The notes under the pieces: model-generated
The model's input: only the letters and a program-made list of their open reading frames with translations
Databases searched by the model: none
What the model was told of the DNA's origin: nothing
Origin: JAYRSJ01 sp041920215
GTDB lineage: Bacteria > Pseudomonadota > Gammaproteobacteria > Burkholderiales > Burkholderiaceae_C
DNA: 64,000 bases
NCBI GenBank assembly: GCA_041920215.1
Contig: JAYRSJ010000005.1
Span: 1-64,000 of the forward strand
Direction: 5' to 3'
Shown here: in pieces, positions 35,975-47,113 of the stretch
Layout: each line of letters opens with the position of its first letter
Numbering within the stretch: position 1 is the first letter of the stretch
Translations under genes and position numbers: made by a program

Positions 35975-38266
35975 TCAAGAGGTGCTTGAGGCGGTGGTCT
36001 TGGGCGCCTCGACCATCCAGCGTTCCAGCTGGTCGGCCTGCATGGGCCGGCCGAACAGCCAGCCCTGACCCTCGTGGCAGCCCAGCGCCACCAGCTGCTG
36101 GCGCTGCTCCTCGGTTTCCACGCCTTCGGCGATCACCCGCAGGCCCAGCGCCCGGCCCAGATTGATCACCATCTGCGCGATGGTCTGGCCGGCGCTGCTG
36201 GTCTGGGCCTCGCGCACAAAAGCGCGGTCGATCTTGAGCCGCTCCACATCCAGCTGGCGCAGATGGCTGAGGCTGGAGAAGCCGGTACCGAAATCGTCGA
36301 TCGCCACGGTGACGCCGGTGCGCTTGATATCGGCCAGCAGCAGCAGCACCAGCTCGGTGTCCTCCATGGCCATCGATTCGGTGATCTCCAGCTCCAGGTT
36401 CTGCGGGTTCACCTCGGTATCGCGCAGCGCGTTCTGCAGGCTGGCGATGAAGCCGGCATGGCGGAACTGCGCCAGCGAGATATTGACGCACATGCGGAAG
36501 TCGGCATAGCCCAGCTGCTCCATGCGGCGCAGCTGATGGCAGGCGGTGCGCAACACGAACTCACCGATATTGATGATCAGGCCGCTCTGCTCGGCCAGCG
36601 GGATGAACTGGTCGGGCGGCACATAGCTGCCGTCCTCGCGGCGCCAGCGCAGCAGGGCCTCGGCACCCAGCGGCTGGCCGCTGGCCAGCTCGACCTGGGG
36701 CTGGTAGACGACGAAGAGGCGGTTCTCCTCGAAGCCTGCGCGCAGGCCCTTGAGCAGCTTGAAGCGCTCGCGCGCATCGGTGCCCATGGCCGGCGAGAAA
36801 TACTCGGAGGCACCGCGGCGCTGCTGCTTGGCGCGCTTGAGCGCGATCTGGGCATCGAGCAGCAGCTCCGAGCCCACCGAGGAGGAGTCGGTCAGCCGCA
36901 CCAGGCCAGTGGTGGCGGAGAGCTGCAGACGCTCGCCCGCGACCTCGAAGGGTTCGGCAAAGACTTCGCCGATCTTCTCGGCATTGACCAGCTCGTCCGG
37001 ACCCATCAGGCCGAAGACGTCGGCCGCCACCCGCGCCATCGAGGTGTTGAAGCCCAGCATCTCGCCCAGGCGTATCGCCACCGACTGCAGCACCTGGTCG
37101 CCGAAGCCGTGGCCGAAGGCGTCATTGATGTCGGAGAAATCGTCCAGATCGATCAGGGCCAGCGTGATGCCGGCCGGATCCTTCAGGTTCTGGTCCAGCA
37201 GCTCGATGAAGCGCAGGCGGTTCGGCAGGCGCAGCAACTGGTCGTTGTAGGCGTGATCGAGCAGCTGTCCGTAGAGCACCACGTTCTCGAAGCCCACCAC
37301 GATATTGGAGCAGAAGGCCCGCAGCAGCTGCAGCTCCAGCGGCTCCAGCGGCCGGCCCACGTCGACCAGGGCGGCCATCGAGCGGCCGTTGGACAGGCCG
37401 AAGTACAGGCAGGTACCGTCGCCGAACAGGTGGTGGCGCTGGGCCAGGCAGCGCTCCAGGCGCTCGCGCACATGGGACAGCTGCACCGTGGTCAGCGGGG
37501 TGTTGATCAGGCTGCTGTACTGGCCGGCGGCGGCGACGATGCGCACATCGCGCGACTCGTTGCCGGGTTCGGCGGTCGACTGCGCGCAGACCAGGCCCTC
37601 GGGCAGGATGCCCAGCAGCGCGCAGAGCTGGGTGACCACGCCCTCGGCGAAACGGTGCAGGCCGCGCAGCCGCGAGAGTTCGGTGCTGGCCTCGACGATC
37701 ATTTCCAGGCCGTGGCGGTTCGTCTCCAGCGCGCAGATTTGCTTGTAGGAGCGTATGGCTGCCGTTAGCACGGTGTAAAGCCGGGTACGGGTCAGCTCGG
37801 ACTTGGTCTTGTAGTCATTGATGTCATAGGTCTGCACCGTTTCGATCTCGGGTGCATAGCCGGGCTGGCCGGTGCGCAGCACGATGCGCACCGCCCGCTG
37901 GCCGAGCTCCTCGCGGATATGGCGCACCAGACGCAGGCCGGCGTCCTCCGACTCCATCACCACGTCCAGCAGCACGACCGCCAGATCGTGGTCGGTGGCC
38001 ATCATCTGGCGCGCCTCGGCGGCCGAACTGGCGTGTTCAAAGCTCAGGCCGCGGCCCTCGACCTTCAGGCCCTGCATGGCCAGCTCGGTGGCCTTGTGCA
38101 CATCGGCGTCGTCGTCGACGATCAGCACGCGCCAGGGGCGGTGGTCCTCGTGCTCGAGCTCGTGTGAATGGCCCTCGGGGCCGTCGAGGAACTCAAGCAG
38201 GTCGTCGTCGTGGTCGTGCGCCTGCAAGTCTGCCGAATCGTGAGTCTCAGGCATGGGGTCGGTCAT
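35975..38266 (-). CDS. REC-DUF3369-degenerate GGDEF-EAL signalling protein
   Basis: 763 residues from the ATG at 38266; a further Met at 38254 is possible. Receiver domain (~45-165) with LIVDDDADVH and phospho-Asp in VVLLDVVMESEDAGL, then a DUF3369 sensory region (~185-330), a GGDEF domain (~345-490) and an EAL domain (~505-750). The GGDEF active site reads RVAADVFGLMG in place of GGDEF, so it should not make c-di-GMP. The EAL domain has GAEALLRW, the metal residues and AIDDFGTGFSSL, so it should hydrolyse c-di-GMP to pGpG. It is a response regulator whose phosphodiesterase is probably tuned by the receiver. No sensor kinase is adjacent. An Asp/His-rich N-terminal tail (~15-40) is unusual. 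Confidence 0.87.
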   Translation of the reverse strand: MTDPMPETHDSADLQAHDHDDDLLEFLDGPEGHSHELEHEDHRPWRVLIVDDDADVHKATELAMQGLKVEGRGLSFEHASSAAEARQMMATDHDLAVVLLDVVMESEDAGLRLVRHIREELGQRAVRIVLRTGQPGYAPEIETVQTYDINDYKTKSELTRTRLYTVLTAAIRSYKQICALETNRHGLEMIVEASTELSRLRGLHRFAEGVVTQLCALLGILPEGLVCAQSTAEPGNESRDVRIVAAAGQYSSLINTPLTTVQLSHVRERLERCLAQRHHLFGDGTCLYFGLSNGRSMAALVDVGRPLEPLELQLLRAFCSNIVVGFENVVLYGQLLDHAYNDQLLRLPNRLRFIELLDQNLKDPAGITLALIDLDDFSDINDAFGHGFGDQVLQSVAIRLGEMLGFNTSMARVAADVFGLMGPDELVNAEKIGEVFAEPFEVAGERLQLSATTGLVRLTDSSSVGSELLLDAQIALKRAKQQRRGASEYFSPAMGTDARERFKLLKGLRAGFEENRLFVVYQPQVELASGQPLGAEALLRWRREDGSYVPPDQFIPLAEQSGLIINIGEFVLRTACHQLRRMEQLGYADFRMCVNISLAQFRHAGFIASLQNALRDTEVNPQNLELEITESMAMEDTELVLLLLADIKRTGVTVAIDDFGTGFSSLSHLRQLDVERLKIDRAFVREAQTSSAGQTIAQMVINLGRALGLRVIAEGVETEEQRQQLVALGCHEGQGWLFGRPMQADQLERWMVEAPKTTASSTS

Positions 38267-38560
38267 CCTGTGCGCTCAGGCAGATCGGCGCTGCGCTGGC
38301 GGTCGGGTTCATTGGGGACGGGCAAATGACTGCTGGGCGGTGGTGCAGCCCAGCAGGCGAGCGATGGATGTCCGCGGAGATAGACGGTTTGCGCATGCAG
38401 GCTCGAATATGCCCGAACTGACGGAGCCTGCGCTCAGAAAAAACGCGACAAAAGCGGCGAATGAGACATTGGGGCTCTGCCGTCCGCCTAGGACAAACCC
38501 GCAAGTCCGGCGCAGGGCGTAAGCTGTCCGGGCGATCAATAGCAAATCTGGGAGTGAAGC
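38267..38560. other. 294 bp divergent intergenic region
   Basis: Lies between the start codons of the REC-EAL gene (minus) and the holin-like gene (plus). No real ORF, palindrome or recognisable promoter pair stands out. The ribosome site GGGAGTGAAG at 38550-38559 serves the plus-strand gene. An A-rich patch near 38440-38455 is the only notable base bias. Confidence 0.35.
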
Positions 38561-38962
38561 ATGGCCGAAACGGCATCCGAAGCCAGGGCGGGCGAAGCAG
38601 GTGCCGGCCTCGCCGGTGCGCTCAAGCGGCTGGGCGACCATGGGCTCGAACTGCTGCAGCTGCGGCTGGCCCTGCTGGGCACCGAGCTGGAGGCCGAGAA
38701 GCTGCGCCTGGCCAGTGGCCTGCTGTTCGCGCTGGCGGCCCTGGTGCTGCTGGCCGCCGGCCTGACCTTGCTGAGCACCGCCCTGCTGTGGCTGAGCCCC
38801 GAGGCCTGGCGTGGCTGGGTGGCGTTGGGTCTGGCGCTGAGCTTCTTCGCGCTGGGCGGGTGGCTGCTGCAGCGCGGCCGCCGGGCGCTGAGTGCGCCCA
38901 GCGGCCTGTTTGCTGCCAGCCTGGCCGAGCTGCGGCGCGACCGCCAGAGCCTGGAGGACTGA
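38561..38962 (+). CDS. YqjE-like phage holin family (DUF1469) membrane protein
   Basis: 133 residues. A helical N-terminus (LKRLGDHGLELLQLRLALLGTELEAEKLRL) precedes two adjacent membrane segments (LFALAALVLLAAGLTLLSTALLWL and WVALGLALSFFALGGWLL). This is the layout of YqjE / the holin-superfamily III proteins of proteobacteria; despite the family name these are not phage genes. Cytoplasmic C-terminus of ~30 residues. Function poorly known; stress-related in E. coli by operon context. It ends 4 bp before the next gene, the YqjK-like protein, so the two form an operon. Confidence 0.8.
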   Translation: MAETASEARAGEAGAGLAGALKRLGDHGLELLQLRLALLGTELEAEKLRLASGLLFALAALVLLAAGLTLLSTALLWLSPEAWRGWVALGLALSFFALGGWLLQRGRRALSAPSGLFAASLAELRRDRQSLED

Positions 38963-38966
38963 AGCC

Positions 38967-39314
38967 ATGCTGTTCCGAAACGCCGAGCTGCAGCTGCGCC
39001 AGCGCCAGCTGTTGCTGCGCCTGCGCAGCACCGAGCTGCGCGAGTTGCTGCGGCAGGATTGCCAGCCGCTGCGCCAGCCCCTGGCTTGGATGGACCGCGG
39101 CCTGCAGGGCTGGCAGGGGCTGCGCCGCCAGCCGCTTTCATGGGCTGTGCTGGCCGTGACTGCCGGACTGCTGCTGCGCCGGCGCCGCAGCCTGGGCGGT
39201 GCGCTGGGCCTGGCCGGCCTGGGCCTGGGTGCGCTGCGCTGGTGGCGGCTGGCCAAGCGCCTGCAGGACCTGTGGCGGCGCTTTGCTGCTGCACCGCCCC
39301 AGCCACCGGCCTGA
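38967..39314 (+). CDS. YqjK-like small basic membrane-associated protein
   Basis: 115 residues from the ATG at 38967. The N-terminus is a Gln/Arg-rich helix (ELQLRQRQLLLRLRSTELR) that matches the character of the YqjK-like family, followed by a hydrophobic stretch (PLSWAVLAVTAGLLL), a run of Arg and a Gly/Leu-rich segment. Basic overall. It follows the YqjE-like gene by 4 bp and lies convergent with the YgiQ gene (18 bp away). Family assignment rests on layout and neighbours, so it is less sure than for YqjE. Confidence 0.6.
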   Translation: MLFRNAELQLRQRQLLLRLRSTELRELLRQDCQPLRQPLAWMDRGLQGWQGLRRQPLSWAVLAVTAGLLLRRRRSLGGALGLAGLGLGALRWWRLAKRLQDLWRRFAAAPPQPPA

Positions 39315-39332
39315 GCCGGCGGGAAGGCGGTA

Positions 39333-41594
<2,262 letters not shown>

Positions 41595-41745
41595 GGGCGG
41601 GCGGCTTTTCGTGGGGCGCTGCTGGCGGGCAACCCGGTATTGTCGTTGCCAGCGGGCAAACCCTGGCGATGGCCGGGGCAAAGCAAGGGGTTTGCGCGTG
41701 GTCTTGTGCGCAAACAGCGGGCCGAACCGGCCGCGTCAGCCGGCC

Positions 41746-42471
41746 TCAGCGTTTGCGCAGCATTTCCTGGCGCACCCGGCAGACCGGCTGCTGGCCCAGC
41801 CGTGCGACCTCGTCGGCCGTCAGCGGTGGCAGCAGCGGGGTTTCGCGCTGGGCCAGATTGGTCATGAAGTGCTCGATGGCCGCCTGGCCGGTTTCCAGCA
41901 GATCGAAGGACTCGGGGTCCATGATCCACTGGTGGATCAGGCCGTCCACCAGGGCCACCAGCGCGATCGAGGCCAGCCGCGTGTCCACATTGGGCGGTAG
42001 CAGGCCGGCGGCGATCGCCTGCTCGAAGCAGGCCCGGTTCTGCTCGCGCCACTGGCGATGGGCATTCAGCTTGCGCTGCTTCAGCGCCTCCAGTTCGCCG
42101 GTGTACTCGACCTTCTGCATCGCGATCTCGAACACCCGGCGGGTGCGCTCGCTGTGCGTGGCGGAGTAGAAGACATTGACCAAGCCCCAGCGCAGCTCGG
42201 CCAGGCTGGTGACGGCTGTTTCATCGGGCTCTTCCCCGGTGGCTGCGCTCATCCCCTCTTCCAGGGGCATGGTGGCGCGCTCCATCATGGCGTCGAAGAG
42301 CTCGGCCTTGTCCTTGAAATGCCAGTAGATCGCACCGCGGGTGACCTCGGCCGCATGGGCGATGTCCTGCAGCGAGGTGCGCGATACCCCGTTGGCATGG
42401 AACAGGCGCTCCGCCGCGTCGAGGATGCTCTCGCGCGTTTCCTGGGCTTCCTGTTTTGTTTTCCTGACCAT
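41746..42471 (-). CDS. AcrR/TtgR-type TetR repressor of the RND pump
   Basis: 241 residues from the ATG at 42471. N-terminal helix-turn-helix with LQDIAHAAEVTRGAIYWHFKDKAELF at ~30-60, closely resembling AcrR. The C-terminal ligand domain is typical of multidrug-sensing TetR proteins. It is divergent from the adaptor gene of the pump. The 24 bp palindrome in the intergenic region closely matches the known E. coli AcrR operator, so it should repress both itself and the pump, with release by drugs or lipophilic compounds. There is no Shine-Dalgarno sequence before the ATG and a good -10 element (TACAAT) ends about 10 bases upstream, so its mRNA may be leaderless. Confidence 0.9.
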   Translation of the reverse strand: MVRKTKQEAQETRESILDAAERLFHANGVSRTSLQDIAHAAEVTRGAIYWHFKDKAELFDAMMERATMPLEEGMSAATGEEPDETAVTSLAELRWGLVNVFYSATHSERTRRVFEIAMQKVEYTGELEALKQRKLNAHRQWREQNRACFEQAIAAGLLPPNVDTRLASIALVALVDGLIHQWIMDPESFDLLETGQAAIEHFMTNLAQRETPLLPPLTADEVARLGQQPVCRVRQEMLRKR

Positions 42472-42480
42472 GGGGCAGCG

Positions 42481-42486
42481 ATTGTA
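42481..42486 (-). promoter_or_regulatory. Predicted -10 element of the repressor gene
   Basis: ATTGTA on the plus strand reads TACAAT on the minus strand, 5 of 6 matches to consensus. It ends 9 bases before the repressor ATG (42471), so transcription would begin within a few bases of the start codon. Confidence 0.4.
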
Positions 42487-42494
42487 GGGGAATA

Positions 42495-42518
42495 AACATA
42501 CATTCACGCATGTATGTA
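42495..42518. promoter_or_regulatory. AcrR-type operator palindrome
   Basis: Arms ACATACAT (42496-42503) and ATGTATGT (42510-42517) are perfect reverse complements around the spacer TCACGC. The site is very similar to the E. coli AcrR operator (TACATACATT arms). It lies between the divergent repressor and pump genes, overlapping the spacer region of both promoters. Confidence 0.85.
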
Positions 42519-42524
42519 TATACT
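42519..42524 (+). promoter_or_regulatory. Predicted -10 element of the efflux operon
   Basis: TATACT directly adjoins the operator palindrome, 5 of 6 matches to consensus. No good -35 element lies 17 bp upstream because the operator occupies that place. The start of transcription would be near 42531, giving a ~117 nt leader before the adaptor gene. Confidence 0.45.
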
Positions 42525-42647
42525 GCGCTCCTCGCCAGCATTCGCCAAGCCCTTTTCTTTCTCGGACTTGCCTTAGCGCAAGCCCTGGGCCTAGCCTCGA
42601 TGCCAGCCCTGCCATAAACCACACCGCTCAGGAAGGCTCACGCCGTG

Positions 42648-43913
42648 ATGTCTCACGCTTCTCAACCTAGCTTCAGCGCTGATCAGGCCCCATTGAGCCT
42701 GCAGGCGCGTCTGCTCTATCTCGCTCCGCTGACCCTGGCCCTGGCCTCGGTATTTCTGGCGGGTTGCTCCAAGGACGGTCAGGCCCAGGCCGGCGGCCCC
42801 GGCGCGATGCCGCCGCCCGCCGTGGGCGTGGTGACCGTGGCCGCGCAGGCCGTGGCACTGCAAAGCGAGTTGCCCGGCCGGGTCGAGGCCCAGCGCACGG
42901 CCCAGGTGCGGGCGCGTGTCAACGGCGTGGTGATGAAGCGTCTGTTTACCGAGGGCTCGGAAGTCAAGGCCGGCCAGGCCTTGTTCCAGATCGACCCGGC
43001 GCCGTATCAGGCCGCGTACGACAGCGCCCAGGCCCAGCTGGCCAAGGCCCAGGCCAATCTGAGCCAGGCCGCCGCCCAGGCCGAGCGCAACAAGCCCCTG
43101 GTCGAGGCCCGTGCGGTCAGCCAGCAGGAGTATCTGGCCTCGGTGGCTGCGGCCAAGCAGGCCGAGGCCGATGTGGCCGCCGCGCGTGCCGCGATCACCA
43201 CGGCCAAGCTGAACCTCGACTATGCGGCGGTGCGGGCGCCGATCAGCGGCCGCATCGGTCGCGCGCTGGTGACCGAGGGCGCGCTGGTCAGCGCCGCCGA
43301 GGCGACCCAGCTGGCCCTGATCCAGCAGACGTCCAGCGTCTATGTCAACTTCACCCAGAGCGCCAACGAGGTGCAGCAGCTGCGCCGCGCGCTGGCCGAG
43401 GGCCGCCTGCGCGCCAACGGCCAGCAGGCCGCCGAGGTCCGCATCGTGCTGGACGATGGCAGCGAGCTGGCCCAGCCGGGCAAGCTGCTGTTCACTGACC
43501 TGAGCGTCGACGCCAGCTCGGGCCAGGTGCTGCTGCGTGCCGAGGTGCCGAATGCCCAGGGGCAGCTGCTGCCGGGTCAGTATGTGCGCGTGCGCCTGGC
43601 GCAGGCCGAGCTGCCCTCGGCCATGCTGCTGCCGCAGCAGGCGGTCACCCGCAGCCAGAGTGGCGACACCGTGCTGGTGGTGGGGGCCGATGGCAAGCCG
43701 CAGCCGCGGCCGGTCAAGATCGGGGCGGCCCAGGTGCGCGCCGATGGCGCTTACTGGGCGGTGCTGGACGGGCTGAAGCCGGGCGAGCAGGTCATAGCCG
43801 ACGGTTTCCAGAAGATGTTCGTGCCGGGGGCGCCGGTCAAGCCGGTGCCCTGGACCCCCGCCGGCTCGGCCCCCGCTGCTGCCACTGCCCCGGCCTCGGC
43901 CGCCAGCCGCTGA
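42648..43913 (+). CDS. RND efflux periplasmic adaptor (MexA/AcrA-type lipoprotein)
   Basis: 421 residues from the ATG at 42648 (AGGAAGG upstream; GTG at 42645 is possible). Lipobox VFLAGC with acyl-Cys40. The adaptor fold: LPGRVEAQRTAQVRARVNGVV (lipoyl half), a coiled-coil hairpin with Ala/Gln repeats (~115-180), YAAVRAPISGRIGRALVTEGALV (second lipoyl half), beta-barrel, and a C-terminal membrane-proximal domain ending in an Ala/Pro-rich tail. It bridges the inner-membrane transporter and the outer-membrane channel. 26 bp separate it from the transporter gene, so the three pump genes form one operon. Confidence 0.94.
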   Translation: MSHASQPSFSADQAPLSLQARLLYLAPLTLALASVFLAGCSKDGQAQAGGPGAMPPPAVGVVTVAAQAVALQSELPGRVEAQRTAQVRARVNGVVMKRLFTEGSEVKAGQALFQIDPAPYQAAYDSAQAQLAKAQANLSQAAAQAERNKPLVEARAVSQQEYLASVAAAKQAEADVAAARAAITTAKLNLDYAAVRAPISGRIGRALVTEGALVSAAEATQLALIQQTSSVYVNFTQSANEVQQLRRALAEGRLRANGQQAAEVRIVLDDGSELAQPGKLLFTDLSVDASSGQVLLRAEVPNAQGQLLPGQYVRVRLAQAELPSAMLLPQQAVTRSQSGDTVLVVGADGKPQPRPVKIGAAQVRADGAYWAVLDGLKPGEQVIADGFQKMFVPGAPVKPVPWTPAGSAPAAATAPASAASR

Positions 43914-43939
43914 AGCCGGCCCCGCATTGAGGACCTGAT

Positions 43940-46900
43940 ATGGCACGTTTCTTCATCGACCGCCCGGTCTTTGCCTGGGTGATTGCGCTGTTCATCCTGG
44001 TGTTTGGCGCGGTCGCCATCACCAAGCTGCCGGTGGCGCAGTACCCGACCGTGGCACCCCCTTCGCTGGCCATCAATGTGGCCTATCCCGGCGCCTCGGC
44101 CAAGACCCTGGACGAGAGCGTCATCTCGGTGATCGAGCAGGAGCTCAACGGTGCGCCCGGCCTGGCCTATATGGAATCGGTCAGCCAGGCCAACGGCACC
44201 GGCGCGATCACCGTCACCTTCGAACCCGGTACCAATATCGACCTGGCCCAGGTCGAGATCCAGAACCGCCTGTCGCGCGCCAGCCCGCGCCTGCCGGCGG
44301 CGGTGACCCAGCAGGGTGTGCGCGTGGACAAGGCGCGCAACAACTTCCTGCTCTTCGTCACGCTGTCCAGCAAGGACGGGTCGCTGGATCCGGTGGCCCT
44401 GGGTGACTATGCGGCCCGCAATATCGTGCCCGAGATCCAGCGCCTGCCCGGCATCGGCCAGGCCCAGCTCTTCGGTACCGAGCGCGCGATGCGCATCTGG
44501 CTGGACCCGGCCAAGCTGCTGTCCTTCAGCATCAGCCCGGCCGAGGTCAATGCCGCGATCCGTGCGCAGAACGCGCTGGTGCCTGCGGGCACGATGGGCG
44601 ATCTGCCCAATCTCTCCAGCCAGACCATGTCGGCCACCGTGGTGGTCAAGGGTCAGTTGGAAAGCCTGGACCAGTTCGGCCAGATCGTGCTGCGCGCCAA
44701 CGCCGACGGCTCCACCGTGCGGCTCAAGGACGTGGCCCGTCTGGAGCTGGGTGGCCAGAGCTACAGCACCTATGCGCGGCTCAATGGCAAGCCCTCCACC
44801 GGCATCGGTGTGCAGCTGTCCAATAGCGGCAACGCGCTGGCCGCGGCGACCGCGGTCAAGGAGCGCATGACCGAGTTGGAGCGCTACTTCCCCAAGGGCG
44901 TGATCTACGAGATTCCCTACGACTCGTCCAAGTTCGTCAAGATCTCGATCAGCCAGGTGGTGCAGACCCTGGTGGAGGCCATCATCCTGGTCTTCCTGGT
45001 GATGTACCTGTTCCTGCAGAACTGGCGCTACACGCTGATTCCCACGCTGGTCGTGCCGGTGGCCCTGCTGGGCACCTTCGCCATCATGCTGGGCATGGGC
45101 TTCTCGATCAATGTGCTGACCCTGTTCGGCATGGTGCTGGCGATCGGCATCCTGGTCGACGACGCGATCGTCGTGGTCGAGAACGTCGAGCGCATCATGA
45201 GCGAGGAAGGGCTGTCGCCCCGCGAGGCCACCCGCAAGGCCATGGGCCAGATCTCGGGCGCCATCATCGGCATCACGCTGGTGCTGATCGCGGTGTTCGT
45301 GCCGATGGCCTTCTTCGCCGGCTCGGTGGGCAATATCTACCGCCAGTTCTCGCTGGCCATGGTGGCCTCGATGGCGCTGTCGGCCCTGATGGCCCTGACC
45401 CTGACGCCGGCCCTGTGCGCCACCCTGCTCAAGCCGGTCGAGGCCGGCCACCACCATGCCAAGAGCGGCTTCTTCGGCTGGTTCAACCGCGGCTTCTCGC
45501 GCACCGCCAAGGGCTATGAAGGCTGGGTGGCCAAGTTGCTCAAGCGCAGCCCCAGCATGTTGGTGGCCTTCCTGGCCATCGTCGCGGTGGTGGGCTGGCT
45601 CTATGTGCGCCTGCCCACCTCCTTCCTGCCCAACGAGGATCAGGGCTATCTGATCGTCAATGTGCAGCTGCCCCCGGGCGCTACCGCCACCCGCACCGAG
45701 GCGGCAGTCAAGGCGGTCGAGGACTTCATGCTCAAGCAGCCCGAGGTGCAGTCCACCATCGGCGTGATCGGCTTCTCCTTCTCCGGCCAGGGCCAGAACG
45801 CCGCGCTGGTGTTCGTGCCGCTGAAGCCCTGGGAGGAGCGGACCAAGCCCGAGAACAGCGCCAGCGCACTGGCCGGCCGTGCCTTCGGCGCGATGATGAT
45901 GGGGGTGCGCGACGCCTTCATCTACCCGCTGTCGCCGCCGCCCATCCCCGAGCTGGGCACGGCCACCGGCTTTGCGCTGCGCCTGCAGGACCGCGCCGGC
46001 CTGGGCCACGAGGCCCTGCTGGCCGCCCGCAACCAGCTGATGGGCATGGCGGCCCAGAGCAAGATCATCACCGGCATGCGTCCCGATGGTCTGGAGGATG
46101 CGCCGCAGCTGCAGATCGACATCGACCGCGACAAGGCCAATGCGCTGGGTGTCGGCTACGACGCCATCGCTGCGGTGCTGGGCACGCAGCTGGGGTCGGT
46201 CTATGTCAACGACTTCCCGAACCAGGGTCGTCTGCAGCGCGTCATCGTGCAGGCCGACGCCAAGGCCCGGATGCAGCCCGATGACCTGCTGCGCCTGAAC
46301 GTCAGCAACAGCAAGGGCCAGCCGGTGCCGCTGTCGGCCTTCGCGACGACGCGCTGGATCAGCGGCCAAATGCAGGCCACCCGCTACAACGGCTATCCGG
46401 CGATGCGCCTGGCCGGCGATGCGGCGCCCGGTGCCTCCACCGGCGCGGCCATGGCCGAGCTGGAGTCCATGGTGGCCAAGCTGCCGGCGGGTATAGGCTA
46501 TGAATGGACCGGCCTGTCGCGCGAGGAGAAGCTCTCCGGTTCGCAGGCCACCATCCTGCTGGTGTTCTCGCTGCTGGCGGTCTTCCTGTGCCTGGCGGCG
46601 CTGTACGAGAGCTGGTCCATCCCGCTGTCGGTGATCCTGGTCGTGCCGCTGGGCATCCTGGGTGCGGTGCTGGGCGCCACGCTGCGCGGCCTGCCCAACG
46701 ATGTGTATTTCAAGGTCGGCCTGATCACCATCATCGGTCTGTCGGCCAAGAATGCGATCCTGATCATCGAGTTCGCCAAGGACCTGCAGGCCCAGGGGCG
46801 CAGCCTGGTGGAGGCCATCCTGGAGGCCTGCCATCTGCGCTTCCGGCCCATCATCATGACCTCGATGGCCTTCATTCTGGGCGTGACCCCGCTGTTCTTC

Positions 46901-47113
46901 GCCAGCGGCGCCGGCTCGGCCAGCCAGCGCGCCATCGGCACCGGCGTGCTCTCGGGCATGCTGACGGCCACCTTCCTGGCCGTGCTCTTCGTGCCGGTGT
47001 TCTTCCTGCTGGTGCGACGCGTGTTCAAGGGCAGCGAGCGGCAACGCAAGATGTACGCCCACCAGCTGGATGCGCCTGCCGCCAGCGGCGACGATACGGA
47101 GGACAAGCAATGA
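43940..47113 (+). CDS. RND multidrug efflux transporter (AcrB/MexB, HAE1 family)
   Basis: 1057 residues, 12 membrane segments, two large periplasmic loops. N-terminal MARFFIDRPVFAWVIALFIL is typical. Proton-relay residues are present: Asp-Asp in GILVDDAIVVVENVERIM (TM4) and Lys in LSAKNAILIIEFAKDL (TM10). Gly-rich FAIMLGMGFSINVLTLFGM and the internal repeat symmetry are conserved. It exports hydrophobic drugs, dyes and detergents using the proton gradient, in a trimer with the adaptor and outer-membrane partner. Its stop overlaps the channel gene start (ATGA at 47110-47113). Substrate range cannot be read from sequence. Confidence 0.97.
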   Translation: MARFFIDRPVFAWVIALFILVFGAVAITKLPVAQYPTVAPPSLAINVAYPGASAKTLDESVISVIEQELNGAPGLAYMESVSQANGTGAITVTFEPGTNIDLAQVEIQNRLSRASPRLPAAVTQQGVRVDKARNNFLLFVTLSSKDGSLDPVALGDYAARNIVPEIQRLPGIGQAQLFGTERAMRIWLDPAKLLSFSISPAEVNAAIRAQNALVPAGTMGDLPNLSSQTMSATVVVKGQLESLDQFGQIVLRANADGSTVRLKDVARLELGGQSYSTYARLNGKPSTGIGVQLSNSGNALAAATAVKERMTELERYFPKGVIYEIPYDSSKFVKISISQVVQTLVEAIILVFLVMYLFLQNWRYTLIPTLVVPVALLGTFAIMLGMGFSINVLTLFGMVLAIGILVDDAIVVVENVERIMSEEGLSPREATRKAMGQISGAIIGITLVLIAVFVPMAFFAGSVGNIYRQFSLAMVASMALSALMALTLTPALCATLLKPVEAGHHHAKSGFFGWFNRGFSRTAKGYEGWVAKLLKRSPSMLVAFLAIVAVVGWLYVRLPTSFLPNEDQGYLIVNVQLPPGATATRTEAAVKAVEDFMLKQPEVQSTIGVIGFSFSGQGQNAALVFVPLKPWEERTKPENSASALAGRAFGAMMMGVRDAFIYPLSPPPIPELGTATGFALRLQDRAGLGHEALLAARNQLMGMAAQSKIITGMRPDGLEDAPQLQIDIDRDKANALGVGYDAIAAVLGTQLGSVYVNDFPNQGRLQRVIVQADAKARMQPDDLLRLNVSNSKGQPVPLSAFATTRWISGQMQATRYNGYPAMRLAGDAAPGASTGAAMAELESMVAKLPAGIGYEWTGLSREEKLSGSQATILLVFSLLAVFLCLAALYESWSIPLSVILVVPLGILGAVLGATLRGLPNDVYFKVGLITIIGLSAKNAILIIEFAKDLQAQGRSLVEAILEACHLRFRPIIMTSMAFILGVTPLFFASGAGSASQRAIGTGVLSGMLTATFLAVLFVPVFFLLVRRVFKGSERQRKMYAHQLDAPAASGDDTEDKQ

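Noticed and set aside
38561..38962. A prophage remnant suggested by the holin family name
   Set aside because: The protein is a YqjE-like housekeeping membrane protein and no phage genes are nearby.
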